From the NCBI GenBank assembly GCA_020555865.1, contig JAJCJJ010000007.1:62001-126000 (forward strand): a DNA stretch of 64,000 nucleotides, in the 5' to 3' direction. A program made the translations under genes and the position numbers. This document shows, in pieces, positions 43,182 to 51,617 of this stretch. Each line of letters starts with the position of its first letter. The first letter of the stretch is position 1. The notes below the pieces were generated by a model. The model did no database searches. It worked only from the letters and a program-made list of their open reading frames with translations, and had not been told where the DNA came from. This stretch comes from a bacterium 210917-DFI.7.65 (GTDB taxonomy: Bacteria; Bacillota; Clostridia; Oscillospirales; Oscillospiraceae).

Positions 43182-43379
43182 ATGAAGGAAGGAATCCATC
43201 CCAATTATCAGCAGACTACAATTCGCTGCGCCTGCGGTAATGTGATTGAGACAGGTTCTACCAAGAAGGATATCAAGGTGGAAGTCTGCTCTAAGTGTCA
43301 CCCCTTCTTCACTGGCAAGCAGAAGCTGGTGGATACCGGCGGACGTGTTGCGCGGTTCAACAAGAAGTTCGGCCTGTAA
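43182..43379 (+). CDS. rpmE: 50S ribosomal protein L31 (zinc-binding form)
   Basis: 65 aa. CACGN (16-20) and [13 protein letters not shown] (36-48) supply the zinc ligands of the C+ form, so this is the zinc-replete paralog. Ends [14 protein letters not shown] 43182 with AGAGGTG upstream. Monocistronic with its own promoter and terminator. Confidence 0.97.
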   Translation: MKEGIHPNYQQTTIRCACGNVIETGSTKKDIKVEVCSKCHPFFTGKQKLVDTGGRVARFNKKFGL

Positions 43380-43412
43380 GAAGAGCGTTCGCATTGACGA
43401 GCAATCACATCA

Positions 43413-43448
43413 AACGGCGCTGCCCTGTCGGGGCGGTGCCGTTTTTTT
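43413..43448 (+). terminator. Terminator after rpmE
   Basis: Stem AACGGCGCTGCCC / GGGGCGGTGCCGTT followed by TTTTTT. Confidence 0.88.
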
Positions 43449-43536
43449 ATTGAGCGGCTTTCTTTTTTCTTCGGCACAGCATATACTAAATGGGTATTAT
43501 ATGTCGTGATTTTTCTGCTGCAAAAGGAGGAGCATT

Positions 43537-44049
43537 ATGAGCGGTCAACTGCAAGAAATGGAGATCAGGGATTTGTCCTGTGATGTATTTCAGGTGTTTC
43601 AGCATGCCACGCCTCTTTTGAGTGCGGGCAGTGCGGAGAAATTCAATACCATGGTCATCGGCTGGGGCGGCCTGGGCACGCTGTGGGGCAAGGCGGTCTG
43701 TACGGTGTATGTTCGTCCCCAGCGCTACACCTATGAATTTATGGAGCGGGAGAATGCTTTCAGCGTATCCGTTCTGCCGCCGGAGTGCCGCGAAGCGCTG
43801 CGCGTCTGCGGCAGCGAAAGCGGGCGGGATGTGGATAAGGTGAAAAAGTGCGGCCTGACGCCTGCCTTCAACGCCCTGGGCGCGCCCTATTTTGAACAGG
43901 CGCAGCTGGTGCTGGTGTGCCGCAAGCTGTATGCCGATGATCTGCGGCCGGAGAAGTTCACAGACCAGAGTTTGGACGGCCGCTGGTACCCGGAGCACGA
44001 TTATCATCGCATGTATGCGGGCGAAGTCGTGCAGGTGCTGAAAAAATAA
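43537..44049 (+). CDS. Flavin reductase-like FMN-binding protein
   Basis: 170 aa, split-barrel flavin reductase family. FNTMVIGWGGLGTLWGKAVCTVYVRPQRYTYEFME (about 34-68) forms the FMN site, followed by FSVSVLPPECREALRVCGSESGRDVDK. Likely reduces or binds FMN using NAD(P)H; partner unknown. ATG 43537 with GGAGG 8 nt upstream. Followed 17 nt later by hflX. Confidence 0.88.
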   Translation: MSGQLQEMEIRDLSCDVFQVFQHATPLLSAGSAEKFNTMVIGWGGLGTLWGKAVCTVYVRPQRYTYEFMERENAFSVSVLPPECREALRVCGSESGRDVDKVKKCGLTPAFNALGAPYFEQAQLVLVCRKLYADDLRPEKFTDQSLDGRWYPEHDYHRMYAGEVVQVLKK

Positions 44050-44066
44050 CCATTCTCGGAGGAACT

Positions 44067-45383
44067 ATGGAACAACTACAAAAGACAGCGGAACCGATGC
44101 GCCGGGAGCGTGTGATTCTGGTGGGGCTCCATTCCCCCCGGCTCAAGCGCGAGGAGAATGCGGACGATTGGTCCATGGAAGAGCTGGCGGCCCTGACGGA
44201 TACCGCCGGAGGCTGTGTGGCAGCCTGTGCGCTGCAGAATAAGGACGCCCCGGACCCGCGTACGTTTATCGGCGAAGGAAAAGTAGCCGAGATCAAAGAA
44301 CTGGTTGCCTCGGAGCGGGCGGACATGGTCATTTTTGACAATGACCTCTCGCCCTCCCAGATGCGGGTGCTGACCGATGAATTCGGCGTGCAGGTGCTGG
44401 ACCGCAGCGGCCTGATCCTGGATATCTTTGCCCAGCGGGCCAAGACAAAGGAGGGGCGGCTGCAGGTGGAGCTGGCGCAGTATCAATATCTGCTGCCCCG
44501 GCTGACCGGTATGTGGACGCACCTGACGCGTCAGAACGCCGCTGGCGGCAAGAGTCCCATCGGCACCCGCGGTCCCGGTGAAACCCAGCTGGAAACCGAC
44601 CGCCGCCACATCCACCGAAAAATCGACAAACTGCGGGAGGATTTGGAGGAAGTGCGCCGGGTGCGCGGTACCCAGCGCCAGCAACGCATGAAAAACGAAA
44701 TCCCGGTGGTGGCCATTGTGGGTTACACCAACGCGGGAAAATCCACGCTGCTCAACGCCCTGACCGGCGCCGCCATTCCAGCCAACAACCGCCTGTTTGA
44801 CACACTGGATACCACTTCCCGTCTGCTGGCGGTCAGCGATATGATGGATGTGGTGATTTCGGATACGGTGGGTTTTATCCGCAAGCTGCCTCACCAGCTG
44901 GTGGACGCCTTTAAGGCCACGCTGGAAGAGCTGGAATATGCCGACCTGCTGCTTCATGTTATCGACGCGTCCAATCCCGTGTGGGAGGAACAGGCTGCTG
45001 TGGTGGATGCGCTGATTGCGGAATTGGGGGCGCAGACCACGCCCTGCATCCGCGTGTACAATAAATCGGACTGCGTCAGTGCGGAAAACCGGCCTTGGGG
45101 TGCGGGAAGCATTGCGATCTCCGCTAAAACCGGCGCGGGCCTTCCAGAGCTGCTGGCGCTGATTGAACGAACGCTGGACAAAGGCAGCTGCCGATTAACG
45201 TTGCGGATTCCTTATGAACGGGGCGATTTGCTGGATCTGCTCTACCGAGAGGCCAAGGTGCTTTCGGTGCGATATGAAGAGGCTACGGTGGTCGATGCGG
45301 TGTGCACACAGCGCACATTGGGAAAGGTGCGCGTCTATGCCGACCCGCCGCATCCGGAGGAAAAGGAGGAGTGGGAACGGTGA
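44067..45383 (+). CDS. hflX: Ribosome-splitting GTPase HflX
   Basis: 438 aa. N-terminal HflX domain (about 15-110, FIGEGKVAEIKELV), glycine-rich/coiled linker with GTRGPGETQLETDRRHI (167-183), G domain with GYTNAGKS at 219-226, then DTVGFIRKLPHQLVDAF and NKSD, and a small C-terminal domain. Rescues stalled or stressed ribosomes. ATG 44067 with GGAGG. Stop overlaps the yigZ start. Confidence 0.95.
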   Translation: MEQLQKTAEPMRRERVILVGLHSPRLKREENADDWSMEELAALTDTAGGCVAACALQNKDAPDPRTFIGEGKVAEIKELVASERADMVIFDNDLSPSQMRVLTDEFGVQVLDRSGLILDIFAQRAKTKEGRLQVELAQYQYLLPRLTGMWTHLTRQNAAGGKSPIGTRGPGETQLETDRRHIHRKIDKLREDLEEVRRVRGTQRQQRMKNEIPVVAIVGYTNAGKSTLLNALTGAAIPANNRLFDTLDTTSRLLAVSDMMDVVISDTVGFIRKLPHQLVDAFKATLEELEYADLLLHVIDASNPVWEEQAAVVDALIAELGAQTTPCIRVYNKSDCVSAENRPWGAGSIAISAKTGAGLPELLALIERTLDKGSCRLTLRIPYERGDLLDLLYREAKVLSVRYEEATVVDAVCTQRTLGKVRVYADPPHPEEKEEWER

Positions 45384-46021
45384 GCGAGGATTACTTTATC
45401 CCCGGCGCGGCGGCGCAAAGCGAATTTACGGAAAAGAAATCCCGGTTTATCAGCCATCTCTGGCCCGTGGCGAGCGAAGAGGAAGCTCGTGCGCGCATTG
45501 AGGAGATGCGGAAAACATACTACGATGCCCGGCACAACTGCTGGTGCTATCTTTTGCGTGAAGGCAGCGTGCTGCGCTACAGCGACGACGGAGAACCCCA
45601 GGGGACTGCGGGGCAGCCCATGTTGAATGTGTTTCAGCGCCGGGCGATCAGCAATGTGTGCTGCGTAGTCACGCGCTACTTTGGCGGTGTGCTGTTGGGC
45701 GCGGGGGGACTGACGCGGGCCTATACCCGGGGGGCGTCCGATGTGCTGGCAGTTGCCGGACGCAGCCGGGTGTGCCTGTGGGAGCGGGCGGCGCTTTGCC
45801 TGCCCTATGGGCTGTTTGAACAGGTGCGCCTGCTGTGCGATGCCTCTGGCGGTATCATCGAACACACGGACTATGGCGCTGATGTGACGCTGGACCTTCT
45901 GCTGCCCCAAGGCGGCCGGACGGCCCTGCAGGATAAGCTCACCGAGTTGTCCGCGGGGACGCTGACTCTGGAGGCGGTGGGCGATGAGTACCGCGGCGGG
46001 CCGCGGGAAGAGTTGACCTGA
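45380..46021 (+). CDS. YigZ/IMPACT family protein
   Basis: 213 aa. UPF0029 N-terminal domain: EFTEKKSRFISHLWPVASEEEA, DARHNCWCYLL, SDDGEPQGTAGQPML (about 71-85), RYFGGVLLGAGGLTRAYT (about 105-122); then a short EF-G-like C-terminal domain. Related to the translation regulator IMPACT. GTG 45380 (SEDYFIPGAAA) has AGGAGG 10 nt upstream; the frame open from 45302 is within hflX. Confidence 0.92.
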   Translation: MSEDYFIPGAAAQSEFTEKKSRFISHLWPVASEEEARARIEEMRKTYYDARHNCWCYLLREGSVLRYSDDGEPQGTAGQPMLNVFQRRAISNVCCVVTRYFGGVLLGAGGLTRAYTRGASDVLAVAGRSRVCLWERAALCLPYGLFEQVRLLCDASGGIIEHTDYGADVTLDLLLPQGGRTALQDKLTELSAGTLTLEAVGDEYRGGPREELT

Positions 46022-46032
46022 TCTGTAAACGA

Positions 46033-46063
46033 TAAAGCCCCGGTGCTGCGGCGCCGGGGCTTT
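46033..46063 (+). terminator. Terminator after yigZ
   Basis: Stem AAAGCCCCGG / CCGGGGCTTT then GTTTTCC. Confidence 0.8.
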
Positions 46064-46080
46064 GTTTTCCCGAAAAAAGA

Positions 46081-46136
46081 TTGACAGAAGGGTGGAATAG
46101 ATATATAATTAAGCTAAATTATATAAATTAACTTAA
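46081..46136 (+). promoter_or_regulatory. marR promoter with overlapping palindromic operator
   Basis: Consensus TTGACA (46081-46086), 17-bp spacer, TATAAT (46104-46109). A 28-bp imperfect palindrome, TTAAGCTAAATT..AAATTAACTTAA (46109-46136), begins at the last base of the -10; a fit for autorepression by the MarR protein. Confidence 0.75.
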
Positions 46137-46152
46137 CAAAAGGGGTGGGCGT

Positions 46153-46593
46153 ATGAATTTGCGGGACAGCCTCAATCAGTATTATTACGATGAAATCGTG
46201 TGTGATCTGCGCAGGCTGGCGAAGAATGGCGGAGGTGAGCTTTCTTTCAACAGTATTATGTATTTGGATGTGATTTCCTATCAGGAGCAAAGCGGCGGCT
46301 GCACAGTGAGCCGCCTGGCCAAGACGTTGCATATTTCCAATTCTGCCGCCACGATGAAGGTAAACGAGCTGATGCACTTGGGACTGGTGGAGAAAGTGCG
46401 CAGTGAAACGGACCGCCGTGTGGTCTATCTGCACCTCAGTCCGCTGGCTGCTGCAGGTGTGTGCGAAAGCGATGCGCCCTATGAGCGGGCAGTGCAGAAG
46501 ATTGAAACGCAGTACAGCGAGGAAGAAATCACGCTGTTTTGCCAAATGTTACAGGTGTTTGCCGACGAATATCAAAAGGAGAATCCCATATGA
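46153..46593 (+). CDS. MarR-family transcriptional regulator
   Basis: 146 aa. Winged helix-turn-helix in the middle: GGCTVSRLAKTLHISNSAATMKVNELMHLGLVEKVRSETDRRVVYLHLSP (starts about 50), flanked by dimerisation helices. ATG 46153 after GGGG. Stop overlaps the MATE start (ATGA), so the regulator most likely controls that exporter in response to a ligand. Confidence 0.92.
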   Translation: MNLRDSLNQYYYDEIVCDLRRLAKNGGGELSFNSIMYLDVISYQEQSGGCTVSRLAKTLHISNSAATMKVNELMHLGLVEKVRSETDRRVVYLHLSPLAAAGVCESDAPYERAVQKIETQYSEEEITLFCQMLQVFADEYQKENPI

Positions 46594-47948
46594 ACCTATC
46601 CACGCAGCTTTTTGCAACCATGTCTCCAAACCGGCTGTTTTTGCGCTGTGCGCTGCCCAGTATGATCGCCATGGCGGTGTCTTCGCTCTATACCGTGGCC
46701 GACGGCATTTTTGTGGGCCGTTTTCTGGGAGAGGAAGCTTTGGCGGCGGTCAACCTGGTCATGCCCTTTCTTCTCATCAGTTTTGTGTTTCCCGATTTGA
46801 TCGCAGTGGGCTCCTCTGTGCAGATTGCCCTGCGTTTGGGCGAGAAAAAAGAAGAGGAAGCCAGCCGCATTTTTACCGTGTGTTCGTTGCTGATTGTGGT
46901 TTTATCGTGCCTGATCGGCCTTGCCGGGTTTCTGGGCGCGGAGGCCATGTTGCAGATTTTGGGCGCTGATGCGGCAGTAGCGGCGTTGGGCGCGGAATAT
47001 CTGCGGGTATACGCGCTATTTGCTCCCTTTATCATGGTTTTTTATGCGGTGGATAACTATCTGCGTATCTGCGGCCGGCCTCGCTACAGTATGGTAGTGA
47101 CGGTGATTACTTCACTTCTGAATGTTGTGCTGGATTACCTTTTCCTGGGCGTTTTCGGCTGGGGCATCGCTGCTGCTGCGCTGGCGTCCTGCCTGTGCCT
47201 GACGCTGGGCACGGTGTTGAATTATGTGCCTTTCCTGCGCGGGAAACTGCCCTTGCGCTTTGTGCGCGGCGGAATCTCCCTGCGGCTTTTAGGCAATATT
47301 TTTTATAATGGCTCGTCGGAATTTTTCTCCAACATTGCCGGTTCGGTTCTGATGGTAGTGCTCAACGGCGTACTGCTGCGCATGGGCGGATCGGCAGCGG
47401 TGGCAGCCTTTTCCATTGTCCTGTATGTAGACAGCGTGGCCAATTCACTGCTGTTTGGTATGTCCGATTCGCTTCAGGGCGCCGTCAGCTATTGCTGTGG
47501 TGCAGGGCTGCGCCAGCGGATTTTTGCGCTGGAAAAGCGGGTGTTTTTGGTGGGCGCGCTGGTGGCGGCGCTGGCCTTTCTGCTGATGCGTTTCGGCGGC
47601 GAAGCGTTGCTGTCGCTGTTTCTGGGCCACAACAGTGAAGTGGTGGGTGCGCTGGCGCTGCGGGCTATGGAGCTGTTTTCGCTTACCTATCTTACCTGTT
47701 GGTTTAATGTGGCGATCAGCGCCTTTTTCACAGCGGTCAATCGTCCGGGGGCGTCCCTTATACTGTCTTTCGGAAATGCGCTGGTGTTCCCACTGCTGGC
47801 GCTGGCAGTATTGCCGCGCCTGTGGGGCATCGACGGGGTATGGCTCACGCCGGCCTGCGGCGATTTGTTGACTGCGGTCGCGGCAGTGGTGCTGCTGCTG
47901 TATTTCTGGCGGCGAAAAGAACGGAAGACGGCACTGGAGGAAGTTTGA
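46590..47948 (+). CDS. MATE-family efflux transporter
   Basis: 452 aa, 12 membrane helices in two six-helix halves. MATE marks: LPSMIAMAVSSLYTVADGIFVGRFLGEEALAAVNLVMP (from about 20), the VDNYLRICGRPRYSM loop and a matching second half (FFTAVNRPGASLIL). Na+- or H+-coupled drug/metabolite export. Start ATG 46590 with AAAGGAG 7 nt upstream; the frame from 46539 lies in marR. Confidence 0.92.
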   Translation: MNLSTQLFATMSPNRLFLRCALPSMIAMAVSSLYTVADGIFVGRFLGEEALAAVNLVMPFLLISFVFPDLIAVGSSVQIALRLGEKKEEEASRIFTVCSLLIVVLSCLIGLAGFLGAEAMLQILGADAAVAALGAEYLRVYALFAPFIMVFYAVDNYLRICGRPRYSMVVTVITSLLNVVLDYLFLGVFGWGIAAAALASCLCLTLGTVLNYVPFLRGKLPLRFVRGGISLRLLGNIFYNGSSEFFSNIAGSVLMVVLNGVLLRMGGSAAVAAFSIVLYVDSVANSLLFGMSDSLQGAVSYCCGAGLRQRIFALEKRVFLVGALVAALAFLLMRFGGEALLSLFLGHNSEVVGALALRAMELFSLTYLTCWFNVAISAFFTAVNRPGASLILSFGNALVFPLLALAVLPRLWGIDGVWLTPACGDLLTAVAAVVLLLYFWRRKERKTALEEV

Positions 47949-47963
47949 GGCGTGAATTACGCC

Positions 47964-47992
47964 TTGGAAACTGCGCCTGTCCGTGGTATAAT
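47964..47992 (+). promoter_or_regulatory. Promoter of the HTH/binding-protein regulator gene
   Basis: TTGGAA (47964-47969), 17-bp spacer, TATAAT (47987-47992). Confidence 0.7.
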
Positions 47993-48035
47993 CGGGGCAG
48001 AACAGACGGCAGTTGTGTGAAGAGGGGGCTGGCGG

Positions 48036-48926
48036 ATGATGGAAGAAAAATACATTGCGCCTAAAGATGCAGCGGAAATTCTGGTTGTCAAAAAAACGAC
48101 GGTTTATGATATGATCAAACAGGGACGGCTCAAAGCGGTGAAAATCGGAAAGCAGTTCCGAATCCGAGAAAGCGATGTACTCGCGCTGGTGGGCGATTCA
48201 CCGCAGGATCCGGGTGCTGCCGGACAGGAGAGCCTCCTTCTGTGCGGACAGGATATGCTGCTGGATCATCTCTGTGCCCGTGTCAATGCTGCCGAAGGGT
48301 ATCAGGCGGTTAGCCGGTCGTACCTTGGCAGTTACAACGGCCTGTTTGCCCTATATCAGGGGCAGGCAAACTTCGCTACGGCCCATTTGTGGGATTGGGA
48401 AACCGACCAGTACAATCTGCCGTTTGTACCCAAGATGCTGCCGGGGATGGAAGTGCAGGTTTATCACATTGTGAACCGGCCCATCGGGATTTACACCGCA
48501 CCGGGCAATCCCAAGGGCATCACCTGTGTGGAAGACTTTGCCCGGGAAGATGTGCGTATGGTGAACCGGGAAAAGGGCAGCGGTATCCGGGTGCTGACCG
48601 ACAGCCTGTTTTTGCGCGCCGGTCTCTCAGCTGCAGAGATCAACGGCTATGACTGCATCGAGCACTCGCATATGGCAGCGGCTGCCGCTGTGGCCCGGGG
48701 AGAGGCGGACTGTGCCGTGGGCAACGAGCGCAGTGTGCTCGGTTCCAGGGAAGTGGATTTCTTACCGCTGAGATATGAGCAGTATGACCTGATTGTACCT
48801 ATAAGCGAACTGGGACGGCCGGTGGTGCAGCGAGTGCTGGAAGTGCTGCGTTCCGATGCGCTGCGCATGGAAACCGCGGCGCTGGGAGGCTATGACGTGA
48901 CGGATATGGGAAAACGTTTGCTTTGA
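48036..48926 (+). CDS. Transcriptional regulator: excisionase-type HTH plus periplasmic-binding-protein-like domain
   Basis: 296 aa. Residues 5-52: MerR/excisionase-type helix (YIAPKDAAEILVVKKTTVYDMIKQGRLKAVKIGKQFRI). Residues 65-296: PBP_like domain related to molybdate-binding proteins, with GSYNGLFALYQGQANFATAHLWD, MVNREKGSGIRVLTD and GEADCAVGN. This architecture belongs to cytosolic sensors often linked to molybdate, tungstate or cofactor genes. Start ATG 48036 or the adjacent 48039. Immediately upstream of the BMC-type gene, which has its own promoter 3 nt after this stop. Confidence 0.85.
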   Translation: MMEEKYIAPKDAAEILVVKKTTVYDMIKQGRLKAVKIGKQFRIRESDVLALVGDSPQDPGAAGQESLLLCGQDMLLDHLCARVNAAEGYQAVSRSYLGSYNGLFALYQGQANFATAHLWDWETDQYNLPFVPKMLPGMEVQVYHIVNRPIGIYTAPGNPKGITCVEDFAREDVRMVNREKGSGIRVLTDSLFLRAGLSAAEINGYDCIEHSHMAAAAAVARGEADCAVGNERSVLGSREVDFLPLRYEQYDLIVPISELGRPVVQRVLEVLRSDALRMETAALGGYDVTDMGKRLL

Positions 48927-48929
48927 CGC

Positions 48930-48958
48930 TTGCATATTTGTGTTGTTTCTGGTATAGT
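48930..48958 (+). promoter_or_regulatory. Promoter of the BMC gene
   Basis: TTGCAT (48930-48935), 17-bp spacer, TATAGT (48953-48958). Confidence 0.7.
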
Positions 48959-49004
48959 GAAAAAGAACTCAGCGCGGGGATACTGCGGGAAAGGGGCGGC
49001 CGGT

Positions 49005-49694
49005 TTGGCTTATACAGAATTTATCGGAACCACAGTGCTGGATACCATCGGGCTGGTGATCCCCAGCGTAGATGAACAGTTGCGGACGCAGGCGGATTAT
49101 CTCAAGGAATACCGCAGTATCGGGATCCTCAGTTCCCGCACCGGTGCGGCTGGGCAGATCAATGCTATTGACGAGGCGGTCAAGCGTACAAACACCGAAG
49201 TGCTGACTATCCAGCTGCCCAGGGATACCAAGGGATGGGGCGGCCACGGAAACTACATTGTGCTCGGTGCAGCCAATGAAGCCGACGCCCGGGAGGCAGT
49301 TGAGATTGCACTGGAATATACTGAGCGCTATTCCGGCGAGTTGTATATCAGTGGAGAAGGGCATGTGGAGCTGACCTACTCCGCCCATGCCGGCGAAGTT
49401 TTGCAGTGGTATTTTGGTGCACCGGCGGGGCAGGCGTTCGGCTTTGTGGCCGGTTCGCCGGCGGCGGTGGGCCTGGTGATGGCGGATACGGCTGTGAAAG
49501 CCGGTGATGTGGAATTTCTGCGCTTTATGGATGCCGATCATTACACCAGCCATACCAACGAAGTAATTGTCGCGTTTACCGGCGACGCCAGCGCAGTAGA
49601 GAGCGCTGTGCGTTCGGCCCGGACGATTGGGCTGGATTTGCTGCGAAAATTGGGCAGCGAGGCCAAGCCGGTGGGCGTTCCGTATTTGGATTAA
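49005..49694 (+). CDS. PduB-like tandem BMC-domain microcompartment shell protein
   Basis: 229 aa. Very similar in pattern to PduB: TEFIGTTVLDTIGLVIPSVD (4-23), YRSIGILSSRTGAAGQINAIDEAVKRTNTEVLTIQLPRDTKGWGGHGNYIVLGA (about 36-90), then a second BMC fold with FGFVAGSPAAVGLVMADTAVKAGDVEFL and SHTNEVIVAFTGDASAVESAV. Forms pseudohexameric trimers in catabolic microcompartment shells. TTG 49005 has AAGGGG 8 nt upstream, and the promoter rules out the earlier TTG at 48930. No other shell or enzyme genes occur in the window. Confidence 0.9.
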   Translation: MAYTEFIGTTVLDTIGLVIPSVDEQLRTQADYLKEYRSIGILSSRTGAAGQINAIDEAVKRTNTEVLTIQLPRDTKGWGGHGNYIVLGAANEADAREAVEIALEYTERYSGELYISGEGHVELTYSAHAGEVLQWYFGAPAGQAFGFVAGSPAAVGLVMADTAVKAGDVEFLRFMDADHYTSHTNEVIVAFTGDASAVESAVRSARTIGLDLLRKLGSEAKPVGVPYLD

Positions 49695-49738
49695 CAAGCA
49701 GTTGTTTTCTGCTTGGGGAGCCAACAGGTAAACAATAA

Positions 49739-49779
49739 TAAACAACTCTCTTGTTCAACTGAAACAAGAGAGTTGTTTT
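49739..49779. terminator. Bidirectional terminator
   Basis: Stem AAACAACTCTCTTGTT / AACAAGAGAGTTGTTT between the convergent BMC and phosphoesterase genes, T-rich on both sides. Confidence 0.88.
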
Positions 49780-49781
49780 CA

Positions 49782-50762
49782 TTATGCGGCAGGAGCAGCG
49801 GATGCAGTTTTTGCTCTGTATTGATCTAGTACGGCCTGTACTTCTGGATCACCTGGGACTAGGAAAGTGTCATATCCTTCGCCCGAGAAATCTTGCAGAA
49901 CAAATTCACCATCGATTACTTGGAAGATCAAATCTAACCGGGCAATGCAATGATTTTCTTCGCCGCCGTGCTGCACAATGGGAGTGCTCTTTTCGCCTTC
50001 CCAGATCCAGTAGAGCGGCTCGATGATCGTGTAGTGGTCATCTGCGCCGATGACGGCGGAAATGCCCTCAATGTAGGCCAGCGAATCATCTACGGCGAGA
50101 CCACAGTGTGAGAGAATGATATTGACGTCAGTTTTCCCTTCCAATTCTTTCAGGCAGCGCTCAACTGTTTCGTAGGGGTCTGCAAATATTTTATCGGTTT
50201 CATAGGCACGATCAGCCGGCTTAGTGGAGGTTACGCCGATGATGCCGACCTGTACACCGTTAATGTCCTTGATAATATATGGTTCAACGCCATCAATATA
50301 TTCTCCGCTTTCCTTATAAGTTACATTTGCGCAGATTACAGGAGCTTCTGCTGTTGCGATGATCGCGTTGATTTGATCGTCTCCCGCTGGGATTGTTCCG
50401 TCGTCATTTGGGATTTTGAAATCATTGTTACCGATGACGTGTGCGTCGTATCCCATCAGGTTCAGCATTTCCATTTCGGGGATCCCTTTCAGGTCATTGA
50501 ATTCGCCACGAAGGAAAATATCTCCGCCTTCTAGAACGAGCAAGTTCTTGTGTGTATCCCGCGCTCGTTCAATAATGGTGGCGTATTGGGGAAGAGAATC
50601 GTCATAGCCATGGATATCGTTTGTAGATACAATGGATAATGTCCAGAAATCACCTTCTTGCGGAACAGCTTCCGCATTGGCCGAAGTACATGCGGTAAGG
50701 ATAAGAGATAGCGTGGTCATCAGTGCGAGAGCAGCAAGGGAAATAGTGCGTTTTGCATTCAT
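49782..50762 (-). CDS. Calcineurin-like phosphoesterase lipoprotein (5'-nucleotidase-like), altered active site
   Basis: 326 aa. Lipobox LTAC with Cys25, so surface lipoprotein. UshA/5'-nucleotidase catalytic domain only: STNDIHG (D49, H51), EGGDIF (D81), GNNDF (N112-N113), LSHCG, and GADDHY. The family normally has GNHE/GNHD and GHxH; here the catalytic His of GNH is Asn and the first His of GHxH is Ala/Asp. The usual C-terminal nucleotide-binding domain is missing. ATG 50762 with GAGGAGG. AT-richer than its neighbours. Confidence 0.85.
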   Translation of the reverse strand: MNAKRTISLAALALMTTLSLILTACTSANAEAVPQEGDFWTLSIVSTNDIHGYDDSLPQYATIIERARDTHKNLLVLEGGDIFLRGEFNDLKGIPEMEMLNLMGYDAHVIGNNDFKIPNDDGTIPAGDDQINAIIATAEAPVICANVTYKESGEYIDGVEPYIIKDINGVQVGIIGVTSTKPADRAYETDKIFADPYETVERCLKELEGKTDVNIILSHCGLAVDDSLAYIEGISAVIGADDHYTIIEPLYWIWEGEKSTPIVQHGGEENHCIARLDLIFQVIDGEFVLQDFSGEGYDTFLVPGDPEVQAVLDQYRAKTASAAPAA

Positions 50763-51045
50763 TTGAAAGCCTCCTCATTCTGTTTGTTTCGCTTTGGATT
50801 GTGCTGGAGTCGCATGAACTGATATTTTGATGACAGTGCGTTGGATCTCTGTTAAAAAAAGAACCTCCTTTCTGTAGAATAAAATAATTATAATCTGTAG
50901 AGGGGATAAACGCTGGTAAATATATGTTTGATTTATGGAAAAATTTAAAAAAATAAAAGAATAGTGTTGAAGAAAAAATAGATAATTGCACAAAATGTAT
51001 TTTATATAGAGAAATATGTTTCTAAATAGAGGACGCCAGCCAAGG
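50763..51045. other. AT-rich upstream region of the phosphoesterase gene
   Basis: No gene called. Minus strand has a second strong RBS-like AAAGGAGG (about 50868) without a start codon, a TATAAT (about 50894-50889) without a good -35, and an 18-codon frame whose TGA overlaps the phosphoesterase ATG. Confidence 0.45.
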
Positions 51046-51076
51046 AAAAACGCTCCGCCATTTTTATGGCGGAGCG
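51046..51076 (-). terminator. Terminator after the CD1247-like gene
   Basis: Stem CGCTCCGCCAT / ATGGCGGAGCG followed by TTTTTCC on the minus strand. Confidence 0.85.
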
Positions 51077-51092
51077 ACTGTGCTTAAAATGA

Positions 51093-51506
51093 TTATTCGT
51101 TTTTATCAGTTTCGCTCTCTTCCAGACTGGACAGATCAAAATTCAGCTTGGTGCCACAGCCGGGGCAGACCACTTCGCCGGATTCCAGAACCGAATCGTC
51201 AAAATAGATCTCATCGCCGCAGCTGGGGCAGACAGAAGCGTAGCAGTCCTCTTCATCCTCGTCGAAATCGTCGTCCTCATCGTCTTCGTAGAGGATGCTT
51301 TCCACATCGCTGAGATCATCACTGACTGCGTCGATTTCCTCGCCCAGTTCAGCCTGTTCGGTCTGCAAATCCTCCAACTCCAGAGCGACATCCTGCAGGA
51401 TGTCGGTCATTAGGGAGATGAGCTTGCCTTCTTTGCTCTGCTCGGTGTCGATGTTCAGGCCCTCGGCCAGGCCTTTCAGATAAGCGACTTTTTCAGAGAT
51501 TGTCAT
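51093..51506 (-). CDS. CD1247-type zinc-ribbon protein
   Basis: 137 aa. N-terminal helical domain typical of clostridial CD1247-like proteins (EKVAYLKGLAEGLNIDTEQSKEGKLI, 5-30; coiled to about 65), an acidic linker (YEDDEDDDFDEDEED), then a rubrerythrin-like zinc ribbon CPSCGDEIYF (93-102) and CPGCGTKLNF (114-123). ATG 51506 with AAGGGG; upstream open frame rejected. Function unknown; possibly an assembly or signalling adaptor. Confidence 0.85.
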   Translation of the reverse strand: MTISEKVAYLKGLAEGLNIDTEQSKEGKLISLMTDILQDVALELEDLQTEQAELGEEIDAVSDDLSDVESILYEDDEDDDFDEDEEDCYASVCPSCGDEIYFDDSVLESGEVVCPGCGTKLNFDLSSLEESETDKNE

Positions 51507-51617
51507 AATAATATACCCCTTTCCTTGTTTGCTGCGCCGCAGCGCAAAATCGGTTATGAATGAGAAACAATGCGTGCAGCATGGGTCACACACTGCACGC
51601 AAAGGGACTTGAATGGA

